Assembly: GCA_031551755.1 (NCBI GenBank)
Contig: JAVBNE010000113.1
Coordinates: 1-51,730 of the forward strand
Direction: 5' to 3'
DNA from: JAVBMU01 sp031551755
Lineage (GTDB): Bacteria; Actinomycetota; Actinomycetes; Actinomycetales; Cellulomonadaceae
DNA length: 51,730 bases
The notes under the pieces were generated by a model. It was not told the origin of the DNA, ran no database searches, and was given only the letters and a program-made list of their open reading frames with translations. The position numbers and the translations under genes were made by a program. Positions 1 through 8,791 of the stretch are shown in pieces (positions within the stretch are counted from its first letter, which is position 1; each line of letters starts with the position of its first letter).

Positions 1-2
1 AC

Positions 3-986
3 GACGAGTACTCCCCGAGGTGGTCGGACACCAGACGCACAGCACGCGCCTTGATCCCCGGATCGATCTTCTTGGGCATGAGCCCATCCTTCCTGGTCGG
101 CGACTCAGAAAGGAACGGCATCAAACCCGGGGCGGTTCACCCTGAAGCGTCCCATGGGTCGTTGACCCGTTCGTCGTTGATGACCTCACGCATCATGACC
201 GCCCTGGCAGCCAACCCCGCATTCGAGAACAAGAACGTATCCGACCGGGCCGCCGGGCTTATCGCCACCGCTATCTCGGTCAACCTCCCCATGCTCGCCG
301 AAATACCCATCACGATGGCGGACGATTCGGGAAGGGAACCGATAGAACCGCCAGGGACAGCGGGCAGCAAGGTCTTCGGAAACCCCGACAAACTCCCTGG
401 TCCGATTGTGACGGACGACCACTTGGCAGTAATCATGGGGACGGCGGGGGCGAAGCCGGTTGGGGCGGTGATCTTGCGGGCGGCCGCCCAGGATTATTCG
501 ACCGTGTTGATGGGCACCGCGGTCCAAGAACACGAAATGCCGGTGCATGAGGCTGCGCGCCGCCTGGCGCAGGTCAATGCGGTGATCGATGGTGCTGCTG
601 CGGGGGTCAAGATGCAAGATGCGGTCGAGGCCGATGCTGGCGTTCGTGAGGGCGCTGACAGTTTGGGATGGGTGTTTAAGAAGGTGCCGGTTGCTGGTGG
701 GCCGATCGGCAAGGAGATTTTCGGTCGGGCCGTCTCCGCGGCGACGGGCGCTTTGGGTGATCAATGGGCACACAACCGCGAAACAGTGCTCGCTGAGGTG
801 TTGATGACCCGCGAGGCCGGCGAGGAAGCGACCCGTAAAGCGATCGAAGGGTATGTGCTGGCGCTGCAACACTCCGGACACGTACCCGCGACGATCGACC
901 CTGATGACGTGGTTGCCTCCGCCGTTGATGGTTACGGTGACGAATACGACGCCGCATGGCTACGAGCGAGCGGACAAAACCAATGA
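3..986 (+). CDS. DUF6571-like protein, 5' truncated by the window edge
   Basis: The reading frame is open from the left edge (position 3), so the N-terminus is missing; the visible first residues read DEYSPRWSDT. About 327 residues remain. The protein is soluble, alanine-rich and has no membrane segment. Its texture resembles actinobacterial DUF6571 proteins, which often sit directly before a small lipoprotein, as here. A TTG at 51 could serve as a start, but the frame upstream looks coding, so truncation is preferred. It ends in an ATGA overlap with the lipoprotein gene. The family has no established biochemical function. The family assignment is from memory of sequence character and context, not from a search. 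Confidence 0.55.
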   Translation, partial: DEYSPRWSDTRRTARALIPGSIFLGMSPSFLVGDSERNGIKPGAVHPEASHGSLTRSSLMTSRIMTALAANPAFENKNVSDRAAGLIATAISVNLPMLAEIPITMADDSGREPIEPPGTAGSKVFGNPDKLPGPIVTDDHLAVIMGTAGAKPVGAVILRAAAQDYSTVLMGTAVQEHEMPVHEAARRLAQVNAVIDGAAAGVKMQDAVEADAGVREGADSLGWVFKKVPVAGGPIGKEIFGRAVSAATGALGDQWAHNRETVLAEVLMTREAGEEATRKAIEGYVLALQHSGHVPATIDPDDVVASAVDGYGDEYDAAWLRASGQNQ

Positions 987-1688
987 CCAAACCACGAACG
1001 AACAAACGCTTACTGACGCAGCTCGCCCTCACCGCGCTACTCACGGCCAGTCTTGGAGCCTGCGGAACCGAAAAACCCACACCCCTGGTCATCCCCGAGT
1101 TGGTCTGGACGCATGCCCCCCCCGAAGGCCCTTGGGAAGACACGGAATGGGTCCAAGAAATGCGTCGAGGCGAGGTTCTCCTAGCTGCCGCCGAACTCAC
1201 CCACAACTACAGCGACCCGGTCCTACTCGAAGTCACCACCTACGACCACCTCGTTAGCAAGGCGGAAACCCAGGAGAGCATCCTGGCAATTGCGCAAAGA
1301 GAACCGGACCGTGCGAATGGGGCTTCAGCCATCGACTGGCCCGCGGGACCAATGCCATTCGATAATGAGTGTCGTCGTGGCACCTGATGGCAATTCAGCC
1401 ACCGTGGAAATCTGCTACTCTAGCGACTGGACCGTCACCACCTCACGAAAGAGTCCACGCCTGAGCATCAGCACCTGGAGTAGAATACTTCCGCTAGAAA
1501 AAGATCCAGATGGGCATATTCGCCAACACGTTCCTGGTTCCTGGAGCGACAACTATTGCGATACCCAAAAGGAGATCACCGGTGGACTTTTTGACCCACC
1601 TGTTGTCGCGCCGAAACACAAAGAGGTAAAACCGGGTGACGTCAAGTTCCCGCTTAAGTCCTATGCGCCAACCGCCACTTCATCCTGA
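983..1688 (+). pseudogene. Frameshifted lipoprotein gene
   Basis: The ATG at 983 overlaps the upstream stop (ATGA). The first frame encodes a lipoprotein signal: basic start, hydrophobic stretch and lipobox LGAC with Cys at residue 27, then a W-rich segment (WTHAPP, WEDTEWVQ). That frame stops at 1387. The continuation (VVVAPDGNSATVEICYSS...) runs in a different frame to the stop ending at 1688. The two halves look like one protein of about 230 aa, split near 1360-1375 (one base extra or two missing). No slippery heptamer is visible, so this is either a real pseudogene or a sequencing error. The lipoprotein next to a DUF6571-like gene is a common actinobacterial pairing of unknown role. Confidence 0.6.
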
Positions 1689-1749
1689 GACACGACGCAG
1701 TGATCGCAGATGACGATCGAGCTGGGTTGGGGCCGTCAAATCCCGGAGT

Positions 1750-1941
1750 TCAGTCGTCCTCAGCGTCCTCTGCATCCCAGGCTTCATTGCGCTCCCGCGC
1801 CGTCTCCAAGGCCCGGCTGGCGGCCTCAGCCGTCGGATACGGTCCCATCCGACGGGTCCAGGAACGCTGGCGGCCCTGGGTGACTTCTCCGGTTTTCAGG
1901 TCGTAGTACCAGGAGCTGTCCGGGTCTGCCGTCGTGGTCAT
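1750..1941 (-). CDS. Small SPOR-like protein upstream of map
   Basis: A 63-aa acidic protein starting MTTTADPDSSWYYDL. The core SWYYDLKTGEVTQG...RMGPYPTAEAASRALE resembles the short SPOR-domain-like proteins that many actinobacteria encode divergently from methionine aminopeptidase. The ATG at 1941 was chosen over a longer frame because the conserved-looking core begins there and because a CACAAT hexamer sits 6 nt upstream, as in a leaderless promoter. A role in peptidoglycan or cell-envelope binding would follow from the SPOR name, but the sequence alone does not show it. Confidence 0.6.
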   Translation of the reverse strand: MTTTADPDSSWYYDLKTGEVTQGRQRSWTRRMGPYPTAEAASRALETARERNEAWDAEDAEDD

Positions 1942-2019
1942 GACCCGATTGTGTCCCCATTCGGCAGTGGATACCAGGAACCCGGCCGCACCCACGCACC
2001 CGATGAACGCACACCTTCG

Positions 2020-2025
2020 TAGAAT
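2020..2025 (+). promoter_or_regulatory. Putative leaderless -10 element of map
   Basis: TAGAAT ends 6 nt before the GTG start at 2032. That spacing puts the transcription start on or next to the start codon. No Shine-Dalgarno sequence is visible. No convincing -35 was found. Confidence 0.5.
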
Positions 2026-2031
2026 GGCCGG

Positions 2032-2919
2032 GTGCCTCACACGTCAACGACCAGCAGAGCAGCACTGCCTGGTCGGCTCACTCCTGGCCGCCTCAGCCCG
2101 GCTCGCGCCGTACCCGCGGCGATCACCCGCCCCGAGTACGTCGGCCATCCCGGTCCACAGCCCTTCACCGGTTCGGAGATCAACGACCCGGACACGATCG
2201 ACCGCATCCGGGTGGCATCCCGTATCGCCGCACAGGCGCTCAAGGTGGTCGGGCAGCACGCGGCTGCCGGCGCGACGACCGACGAACTCGACCGCATCGG
2301 CCATGAGTTCCTGTGCGACCACGGCGCCTACCCCTCGACGCTCGGCTACCGCGGTTTCCCGAAATCCCTGTGCACGTCGATCAACGAAGTGATCTGCCAC
2401 GGGATCCCAGACAGCACCGAGTTGGTCGACGGCGACATCGTCAACGTGGACATCACGGCATACATCGACGGCGTCCACGGCGACACCAACGCCACCTTCC
2501 CGGTCGGCGAGGTCGACGAGGAGAGCCGGCAACTCATCGAACGGACCCGCCAGGCGCTCGAACGCGGCATCCGGGCGGTGGCCCCCGGGCGGGAAGTGAA
2601 CGTCATCGGGCGGGTCATCGAACGCTATGCCGCCCGCTTCGGCTACGGGGTGGTGCGCGAGTACACGGGCCACGGCGTCGGCCGTGCCTTCCACTCCGGC
2701 TTGGTCATCCCCCACTACGACGCCGCACCCGACCACCCGACGGTCATCGAACCTGGCATGGTGTTCACCATCGAACCGATGCTGACGTTGGGATCCGCCC
2801 AGTGGCGGACGTGGGACGACGGGTGGACCGTGGTGACCACGGACGGCTCCCGGAGCGCGCAATTCGAACACACCGTAGTGGTCACCGAAAACGGAGCGGA
2901 GATCCTGACGCAGCCATGA
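2032..2919 (+). CDS. map: Type I methionine aminopeptidase
   Basis: 295 aa. It removes the N-terminal methionine from nascent proteins in the cytoplasm using a dinuclear metal centre. The pita-bread fold ligands are visible in order: NVDITAYIDGVHGDTNATF (two Asp), the HGVGRAFHSG histidine segment, FTIEPML (Glu) and SAQFEHTVVVTE (Glu). The substrate-pocket motif GYRGFPKSLCTSINEVICHG is intact apart from normal variation. It has an N-terminal extension of about 40 residues typical of actinobacterial MetAPs with a proline-rich linker, but not the mycobacterial-style Cys zinc motif. The GTG start at 2032 is supported by the -10 hexamer 6 nt upstream. The stop overlaps the ppgK start (ATGA). Confidence 0.93.
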   Translation: MPHTSTTSRAALPGRLTPGRLSPARAVPAAITRPEYVGHPGPQPFTGSEINDPDTIDRIRVASRIAAQALKVVGQHAAAGATTDELDRIGHEFLCDHGAYPSTLGYRGFPKSLCTSINEVICHGIPDSTELVDGDIVNVDITAYIDGVHGDTNATFPVGEVDEESRQLIERTRQALERGIRAVAPGREVNVIGRVIERYAARFGYGVVREYTGHGVGRAFHSGLVIPHYDAAPDHPTVIEPGMVFTIEPMLTLGSAQWRTWDDGWTVVTTDGSRSAQFEHTVVVTENGAEILTQP

Positions 2920-3683
2920 ACACACACCCCAGCCCCGCATTGGCCATCGGCGTCGACATCGGCGGCAGTGGAATCAAGGGCGCTCCGGTCGACCTCAGCG
3001 ATGGGTCCTTCGCCCAACCGCGCAAACGGATCCCGACCCCCCAACCGTCGACGCCCGCAGCGGTCGCCGACGTGGTGGCTGAGGTGGTCGACTCCTTCGG
3101 CCTGCCTGCGGACGTGCCGGTAGGGGTTGCCTTTCCCGCACCGCTGAACCACGGGGTGGTGCGGTTCATCGCCAACCTGGACGCCTCATGGACCGGTGTG
3201 GACCTTCCCGCGCTCCTCACCCGGCGCACCGGTCGGCTGGTCGTGGCGGTGAACGACGCCGACGCCGCAGGTGTCGGCGAAGCCCTCTACGGGGCCGCCC
3301 GGCAAGCGGAGGGCGTCATCCTCGTCGCCACTTTGGGAACGGGGATCGGCAGCGCCCTCGTGGTGGACGGCACATTGGTGCCGAACACGGAGCTTGGCCA
3401 CTTGGAGATCGACGGCCACGATGCCGAAACGCAGGCCTCGGATGCCGCACGCGACCGGGAGGGGCTCAGTTGGGAGGCCTGGGCTGAACGTCTTCAGCGG
3501 TATTTCGGCGTCGTCGAGGACCTACTCTCCCCCGACCTGATCGTCATTGGGGGCGGCGTCTCCAAACACCACGAGCGGTTCCTCCCACATTTGCACCTGC
3601 GGGCTCCGATCGTGCCCGCGACGCTGCGCAATGCGGCCGGAATCGTCGGTGCGGCCGCACAGGCAGCCAAGGACGCCCGCTGA
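2916..3683 (+). CDS. ppgK: Polyphosphate glucokinase
   Basis: 255 aa, ROK/actin-like ATPase fold. It phosphorylates glucose with inorganic polyphosphate (or ATP), feeding glycolysis; this enzyme is characteristic of actinobacteria. Phosphate-binding motif IGVDIGGSGIKGAPVD lies at about residues 11-26. The catalytic region NDADAAGVGEA, the LATLGTGIGSALVVDG loop and the family-specific ELGHLEIDG segment follow. The C-terminus has the VIGGGVSKHHERFLPHL motif. ATG at 2916 overlaps the map stop by 4 nt (ATGA), so translation is coupled. The much longer open frame upstream is a shadow of map. Confidence 0.93.
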   Translation: MNTHPSPALAIGVDIGGSGIKGAPVDLSDGSFAQPRKRIPTPQPSTPAAVADVVAEVVDSFGLPADVPVGVAFPAPLNHGVVRFIANLDASWTGVDLPALLTRRTGRLVVAVNDADAAGVGEALYGAARQAEGVILVATLGTGIGSALVVDGTLVPNTELGHLEIDGHDAETQASDAARDREGLSWEAWAERLQRYFGVVEDLLSPDLIVIGGGVSKHHERFLPHLHLRAPIVPATLRNAAGIVGAAAQAAKDAR

Positions 3684-3702
3684 GTCACTTGACCCAAGGG
3701 TC

Positions 3703-3744
3703 CCCGCCAGAGACAGCGGGGCCGAACCGCCCGGCTTTGGCGGA
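3703..3744. terminator. Two small hairpins between convergent genes
   Basis: Between ppgK (+) and the STAS gene (-). Hairpin one pairs CCCCGC (3703-3708) with GCGGGG (3717-3722). Hairpin two pairs CCGCC (3728-3732) with GGCGG (3740-3744). Neither has a long U tract. They are plausible bidirectional terminators. Confidence 0.45.
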
Positions 3745-3764
3745 CGGTGATGCCTGACCAGCGC

Positions 3765-4142
3765 TCAGGCGCTGTGCTCCGCGCCCGACTGTCCGGGTCC
3801 GGACGATCCGTTCGCGGCACGGGTGTCAACCTGGAAGAAGTCGAGAACGCCGAGCATCTCGAGGACATCCCTGACCACCGGTGGCGGCGGACGCAGGCTG
3901 ACCGTCAGTCCTTCGTTCGTGCCGATGGTCGCGAACTGCACGAGGAAAGCGATCCCCGTGGAGTCCATGAAGGTCACCTGAGCCGTGTCAATGACCACAG
4001 GCAGATCGCGAGCCAGGGCATTCGCGAGTGCCGCACTTGCCTCCGCGCGCAATGCGACGTCGATCTCGCCCCACATCTCGACGAGGCTCCTGGCCGGTTC
4101 CTCCCTGAGCAGGATTCCGTTCGCCTCGACACTGCCCGTCAT
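3765..4142 (-). CDS. STAS-domain anti-sigma factor antagonist-like protein
   Basis: 125 aa. A single STAS domain: EMWGEIDVALRAEASAAL is the first strand/helix segment, and VVIDTAQVTFMDSTGIAFL carries the conserved DSTG with the phosphorylatable serine. Such proteins bind anti-sigma kinases (partner switching) and release a sigma factor when unphosphorylated. No anti-sigma factor or sigma factor gene is adjacent, so the partner lies elsewhere. A hydrophilic tail of about 20 residues follows the domain. The 128 bp between its start and the ppc stop hold its probable promoter; nothing else is recognisable there. Confidence 0.8.
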   Translation of the reverse strand: MTGSVEANGILLREEPARSLVEMWGEIDVALRAEASAALANALARDLPVVIDTAQVTFMDSTGIAFLVQFATIGTNEGLTVSLRPPPPVVRDVLEMLGVLDFFQVDTRAANGSSGPGQSGAEHSA

Positions 4143-4270
4143 CCGTCACGCCCCATTCTCCGCAGTTACCTGACATGCTCGGACGCCTACTACCGCACAC
4201 TCCCCTGAGGATGTCCTGGTGGTGTCGAATTGGGCGATTTTCCGCACACATCTTACCGTATCTGGAGTCG

Positions 4271-6964
4271 TCACCCCGTGTTCTGGAGTCCCGCGGCCAC
4301 TCCGCTGACTGTCAGAAGAAGCAAGTGTTGCATGGCGTCCTTGTGTTCGCCGGTCGCTCCGGAGCGCAGTTCGCGCAGCGCACGCAGCTGGATCAACGAC
4401 AGCGCATCCACATACGGGCTGCGCAACTGCACGGCCCGGCCGAGCACACGGCGGTTCGCCAACGGCCAGCGGTTCTCCGTGATTCGCAGCACCCAGGCGC
4501 GGGTTCGCCGCAACTCCGCGAGGACACTCGCCGCCAGATCATCCCGGTCACCGAGTGCCAGGTAGCGCTCCGCGATGCGGTCATCCGCTTTGGCCAACGA
4601 CATCTCCACGTTGTCGAGAAGAGTCGCGAAGAGCGGCCACTCGCGGTGCGCGGCACGCAACCGTTCGATGTCACCAAACTCCTCCAGTGCCGTACCCAAC
4701 CCGTACCAGCCGGCCAGGTTGACGCGGGCCTGCGTCCACGAGAACACCCAAGGAATCGCACGCAGGTCTTCCAGCGACTCGACATAGACTCCACGCCGGG
4801 CCGGTCGGGAGCCGATCGGTAGCAGCCCGACCTCCTCCAGCGGGGTGACCTGGGCGAACCACTGTGGGAACCCCTCCGACTGCACCAAAGACAGGAAGTG
4901 CCGTCGCGAGCTCTCATCGAGACTCACCGCCAGATCGTGGAAGCGGCTCGCGGCATCCGCGTTGCGTTCCTCGGTCGATGGCGCCGACGCCAAGAGGGTG
5001 GCAGCGGCGACCTGCTCGATATGCCGGGCGGCGATCGTCGGATCGCCGTAACGCGCGAGGATGACCTCGCCCTGTTCGGTGAGCTTGAACCGGCCATCGA
5101 CCGATCCCGGTGGCTGGGCGAGCACGGCACGGTTCGCCGGCCCTCCCCCGCGCCCCAAGGCGCCACCACGACCGTGGAAGAGCGTCAGGGTGATCCCGTT
5201 CTGCCGCGCCCACTGTGCGATCCGAGATTGGGCATCGTGCAAGGCAAGGGTCGCCGATACCGGTCCGACATCCTTGGACGAGTCCGAGTAGCCGAGCATG
5301 ACTTCCATCCGGCGCTCGTTATCGGCAAGTCGCCGTTGGACCGGCTCGAGGCCCAGTAGCGCGTCCAGGGTTCCGACGGCAGCGTTGAGGTCGGCGAAGG
5401 TCTCGAAGAGCGGAACCGCGTCGATCACCGGCACTCCCACTCCCTCGAAGGCGTAGTGGGCCAGTTGGTAGACCGCCGCGATGTGTTCCGGGCGTTGAGT
5501 GAACGACACGATGAACCGCCGAGCGGCCCTCGTGCCATGCCGTCGCTGGATCACGCCCAAGGCACGGAAGGTATCCAACACCTCCTGCGTCGAGGCGGAC
5601 AGATCTCCGTGGACCCCGACATCGGTGATCTCGGCCAGGGCGCTCTCGAGCACCTGCGAGTGTTGGCGCATCTCGATCTCCGCGAGATGGAACCCGAAGG
5701 TCTGCACCTGCCACATCAGGTGCTGCAAGTCACCGTAGGCGGCCCTGCGTGCCCCTGCCGACACCAGCGACTCCTGGACGATGCGCAGGTCCGCCTCCAA
5801 CTGCCCGGCGTCGTCGTAGGCCAGGTCGGCATCGCGGCGCCGGGTGGCGGCGATCCGCTCCACGACGACCAACATGACGGCCCGATGCGGTTCGGCCGGT
5901 GACGCCAGCGCGGCGTTCGCGGTGATCGACTCGGAGAGCCGGCGTTGCCGCTGCCAGAGGGCCAGCAGGGCTGGCGACGGCGGTGTACCGCCGTCCTCCA
6001 AGGTGAGTTTTCGGCCGACCCGGCGGGCCTGATCCTCCAGGGCGAGTAGCACGCGGGATGAGGCGAGGGAGACCGCCTGGCGAGTGACCTCAGCCGTGAC
6101 GTTGGGGTTGCCGTCCCGGTCCCCGCCGATCCAGGTACCGAGGCTGACGAAGGGGCGCACCATGGGCCGCTCACGACCGGCCTCGGCGCCGAGCAGCCAG
6201 TCGTCGAACCGGCGATAGACGGCAGGAAAGGTCTCGAAGAGCGTGGCGTCGAAGACGCCCAGGGCGGTCCCCACCTCGTCGAGCGGCGAAGGTTTCGTGG
6301 AGCGCACGGGAGCCGTGCGCCACATGGTGTCGACCTCGGCCAACATCCGTCGTTCATTCTCGGCCAAGGTGGTGCCCGCGAGGGCACCCGAGTCCCGCTC
6401 GTCCAGCAGCGTGCCGATCCGCCGCACCGCACCGGAGACCGCCCGGCGCCGGGCCTCGGTCGGATGGGCCGTCAGCACCGGCCGGAACTCCAGGGTCCGC
6501 AGACGGCGCAGCGCCTCATCCCGCCCGACCTCCGCCGTGAGCTGGTTGAAGGCCGCCGGCAGGGAGTCCTCGGTGCTGCCGTCACCCCGGCTCCCGGTAC
6601 GCTCGCGTTCGCGCACCACCCGGACCCGGTGGTTCTCTTCCGCGAGGTTGGCCAGGTGGAAGTAGCAGGTGAAGGCCCGGGCCACCTCTTCGGCCCGCTC
6701 GAAAGTCATCTGGGCGACCAGCGACTCCGCCTCAGCGAGCGCGGCGTCGGAGTCTTCCGTATAGGCCCGGATGGCCAATGCCCGCAGCGTCGCGACGTCG
6801 TCGAGCAGGTCTTGCCCACCCGATTCGCGGAGCACCGTGCCCAGAAGGTCGCCGAGCAGCCGCACATCTTCCCGCAGCGGAGTCGGCACCTCGTGGCGAG
6901 CGGCGCTGCGACCTGGGCTGACGGCCGCTGGGCGGGCAGCGTCGAGGGGGTCCGATTGAGTCAC
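4271..6964 (-). CDS. ppc: Phosphoenolpyruvate carboxylase
   Basis: 897 aa from the GTG at 6964. It makes oxaloacetate from PEP and bicarbonate, an anaplerotic reaction in the cytoplasm. Visible family motifs: FRPVLTAHPTEARRR with the catalytic His, GTWIGGDRDGNPNVT, GYSDSSKDVG, and LTLFHGRGGALGRGGGP, the glycine-rich active-site loop with catalytic Arg. The C-terminus ends LLLLTVSGVAAGLQNTG, the usual buried ending of the family. The frame remains open upstream to 7120, but GTG at 6964 fits the family length and has TACTCT 7 nt upstream, consistent with leaderless initiation. Confidence 0.95.
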   Translation of the reverse strand: MTQSDPLDAARPAAVSPGRSAARHEVPTPLREDVRLLGDLLGTVLRESGGQDLLDDVATLRALAIRAYTEDSDAALAEAESLVAQMTFERAEEVARAFTCYFHLANLAEENHRVRVVRERERTGSRGDGSTEDSLPAAFNQLTAEVGRDEALRRLRTLEFRPVLTAHPTEARRRAVSGAVRRIGTLLDERDSGALAGTTLAENERRMLAEVDTMWRTAPVRSTKPSPLDEVGTALGVFDATLFETFPAVYRRFDDWLLGAEAGRERPMVRPFVSLGTWIGGDRDGNPNVTAEVTRQAVSLASSRVLLALEDQARRVGRKLTLEDGGTPPSPALLALWQRQRRLSESITANAALASPAEPHRAVMLVVVERIAATRRRDADLAYDDAGQLEADLRIVQESLVSAGARRAAYGDLQHLMWQVQTFGFHLAEIEMRQHSQVLESALAEITDVGVHGDLSASTQEVLDTFRALGVIQRRHGTRAARRFIVSFTQRPEHIAAVYQLAHYAFEGVGVPVIDAVPLFETFADLNAAVGTLDALLGLEPVQRRLADNERRMEVMLGYSDSSKDVGPVSATLALHDAQSRIAQWARQNGITLTLFHGRGGALGRGGGPANRAVLAQPPGSVDGRFKLTEQGEVILARYGDPTIAARHIEQVAAATLLASAPSTEERNADAASRFHDLAVSLDESSRRHFLSLVQSEGFPQWFAQVTPLEEVGLLPIGSRPARRGVYVESLEDLRAIPWVFSWTQARVNLAGWYGLGTALEEFGDIERLRAAHREWPLFATLLDNVEMSLAKADDRIAERYLALGDRDDLAASVLAELRRTRAWVLRITENRWPLANRRVLGRAVQLRSPYVDALSLIQLRALRELRSGATGEHKDAMQHLLLLTVSGVAAGLQNTG

Positions 6965-6971
6965 AGGGCCG

Positions 6972-6977
6972 AGAGTA
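6972..6977 (-). promoter_or_regulatory. Putative leaderless -10 element of ppc
   Basis: On the minus strand TACTCT ends 7 nt before the GTG at 6964. No Shine-Dalgarno sequence lies between. It fits the TAnnnT pattern of actinobacterial -10 elements. Confidence 0.35.
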
Positions 6978-7097
6978 TCCACGTCCGCTCGACGATCGCC
7001 GCTTGAACCAGTGTCGACCTGCCCAAGCGTGCGCGGCATCACATCGGTCAGGCCACGGACGCGCCTTCGGGTGGCGCGCCCGCGAGCGTCGTCTGGT

Positions 7098-7898
7098 TCA
7101 GGCCGACGGGCCGCCGACACGCACCGCGTCGAAGGGGGCGTGGGAGGCGACCCGGTCCTTGATCGACCGTGTCACGACCTCCTTGGCGGTCCGTGCCGCC
7201 GCCTCCACGGTGGCGCCCTTGGCCAGCTCGGCGGTGATGGCCGCGGCGAAGGTGCAGCCAGCGCCACTGACTCGTTCTTCACCGATCTTCGGCGAGCTCA
7301 GGATGTGCACGTCATCGCCGTCGATCAACACGTCGACGGCGTCCGGGCCGGCGAGTTCCACACCGCCCTTGGCGACCACGGCCTGCGGGCCGAGCTCTTG
7401 CACCTTCCGGGCGGCGGCCACCAACTCGTCCACGGTCTTGATCGAGTCGACCCCCGCGAGTGTCATGGTCTCGAAGAGGTTGGGGGTGACGACCGTCGCC
7501 AGCGGCAGCACCTGGGCGCGCAGTGCGGTGTCGGTGTCCAGGGCGGCGCCGGGCTCCTGTCCCTTGCAGATGAGCACGGGGTCGAGGACGACGTGCCGCC
7601 ACGTACGGCCGGCCACGGAGCGCGCGACGACGTCGATGGTCGCGGGGGTACCGAGCATGCCGATCTTGACTACCTCGGGCTCGTGCGTCACGGTCGCGGC
7701 CTCGAACTGGTCCGCGATGACCTGGGGCTCGACCGGGACGAAGCGGTGCGCCCACCCGTTCTTCGGGTCGAAGGACACGATGCAGGTGAGCGTCCCGACG
7801 CCGTAGGTGCCGAGTTGCTGGAACGTCTTGAGGTCGGCCTGGATACCGGCACCACCGGTCGCCTCGGAGCCGGCGATGACGTAGGCGATGGCGACCAT
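7098..7898 (-). CDS. pdxK: PdxK/ThiD-type pyridoxine or hydroxymethylpyrimidine kinase
   Basis: 266 aa, ribokinase fold, ThiD-like subgroup. The start MVAIAYVIAGSEATGGAGIQAD contains the substrate-binding GSxxxGGAGIQAD motif. KIGMLGTP and LDPVLICKG follow, and the C-terminal ATP/anion-hole motif ERVSGAGCTFAAAI carries the catalytic Asp position as Ala-Gly-Cys in the GAGC form. This close similarity to ThiD with pyridoxine activity is typical of the Gram-positive PdxK, so B6 salvage is the preferred role and HMP-P kinase the alternative. ATG at 7898 has a clear GAGGAG Shine-Dalgarno sequence. No thiamine genes are nearby. Confidence 0.8.
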   Translation of the reverse strand: MVAIAYVIAGSEATGGAGIQADLKTFQQLGTYGVGTLTCIVSFDPKNGWAHRFVPVEPQVIADQFEAATVTHEPEVVKIGMLGTPATIDVVARSVAGRTWRHVVLDPVLICKGQEPGAALDTDTALRAQVLPLATVVTPNLFETMTLAGVDSIKTVDELVAAARKVQELGPQAVVAKGGVELAGPDAVDVLIDGDDVHILSSPKIGEERVSGAGCTFAAAITAELAKGATVEAAARTAKEVVTRSIKDRVASHAPFDAVRVGGPSA

Positions 7899-7988
7899 GG
7901 TTACTCCTCGAGTGCACGGGTGACGGGTGTCGTCGGGACTGCCGCGAGGCGCCGACGCAAGATCGCAGATTACCGCACGGCGCCAAGA

Positions 7989-8041
7989 CCTCGCCCCGGG
8001 TGTCGACCGCCGGAGACCGGCGATCGACACCCGGGGCGAGG
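7989..8041 (-). terminator. 25-bp stem hairpin, probable terminator of the permease gene
   Basis: Arms 7989-8013 and 8017-8041 with a 3-nt loop. There is one non-Watson-Crick position: C-A in plus-strand RNA but G-U in minus-strand RNA. The helix is therefore continuous only when read on the minus strand, where it lies 63 nt after the permease stop and about 90 nt before the pdxK start. No U tract follows. Confidence 0.6.
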
Positions 8042-8103
8042 TGGCCGGGCGCGCGGGCGACGCCTACCCGTTGATGCGTGCCCGGGATTGCGGTGCGGCG
8101 ACC

Positions 8104-8688
8104 TCAGTCGCGAAGCGCGAGCGACTTATTGGGCAGGACGGGGCGGCCCCAGGTGACGTTTATGATGCCCGCGAATGAGCAGTACCAGGCCACCGCAGCC
8201 GTCGCCAGGCCACACAGTCCGCCTGCCTTCGAGATCGCGGGGGCCTCGGCGAAGGCGCCGATCGTCAGCAGCAGGAAGGTGATGAACAGGAGCACGAACG
8301 TCGCCAGCAGCCCGACGTTGCTCTTGAACGACACGATCATCATGTAGAAGGTGAAGATCGTGAAGGCAAGGAGGAACAGACCGATGGCCCGGGGTGAAAG
8401 CCCCATGGGCGCGATGCCGTGGAAAGCGATCCAGAAGGCGCCGTAGGTCATGAAGGCGGTGGCACCGAAGATGTTGTTCCGGAACATCTCGAAGACGCCC
8501 GCGATGATCTGCACGATGCCGCCGTAGATCAACGCGACCGGGAGCACGACGAGCTCAAGACTCTTGTCGAGGAATCCTGCGTTGAAGAAGGAGAGCATCA
8601 TGGTGGTGGCGGCGAACGCCGCCAACCCGATGGGTCCTGGGTCGGGGACGAGGAACCGAGTGGCATTCGACGTTGAGGACACTGGCAT
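8104..8688 (-). CDS. satP: GPR1/FUN34/YaaH family acetate/succinate permease
   Basis: 194 aa with six hydrophobic segments, the family topology. The N-terminal signature appears as DPGPIGLAAFAATTMMLS, where the usual form is NPAPLGL; Asp replaces the first Asn. The FNAG, GGIVQIIAGVFEMFRNN and FMTYGAFWIAFH segments are characteristic. It moves acetate or succinate with protons across the inner membrane. ATG at 8688 was chosen because the family starts about 20 residues before that signature and GGA lies just upstream. A perfect 12-bp palindrome covers the ribosome-binding region. Confidence 0.85.
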   Translation of the reverse strand: MPVSSTSNATRFLVPDPGPIGLAAFAATTMMLSFFNAGFLDKSLELVVLPVALIYGGIVQIIAGVFEMFRNNIFGATAFMTYGAFWIAFHGIAPMGLSPRAIGLFLLAFTIFTFYMMIVSFKSNVGLLATFVLLFITFLLLTIGAFAEAPAISKAGGLCGLATAAVAWYCSFAGIINVTWGRPVLPNKSLALRD

Positions 8689-8691
8689 TCC

Positions 8692-8703
8692 AATCACGTG
8701 ATT
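8692..8703. promoter_or_regulatory. Perfect 12-bp palindrome at the permease start
   Basis: AATCACGTGATT, ending 3 nt before the ATG at 8688 (minus strand). A dimeric repressor bound here would block initiation or elongation of the permease transcript. The regulator is not evident in the window. Confidence 0.45.
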
Positions 8704-8791
8704 TTCAGTTGACCAAACGCAGGACAGGCTAGCGCGTAAGGAGCGCAAAGGCCGAATCGCCGGTTTGTCCGGTGTGGCGGGGGCTGCTGTC

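Noticed and set aside
2313..2915. Long N-terminal extension of PpgK
   Set aside because: It is an Arg/Pro/Gly-rich shadow of map in another frame; the ATGA-overlapping ATG at 2916 fits the family start.
4143..7010. Plus-strand open frames opposite ppc
   Set aside because: Third-position GC of the ppc reading frame keeps antisense frames open; ppc motifs are unambiguous.
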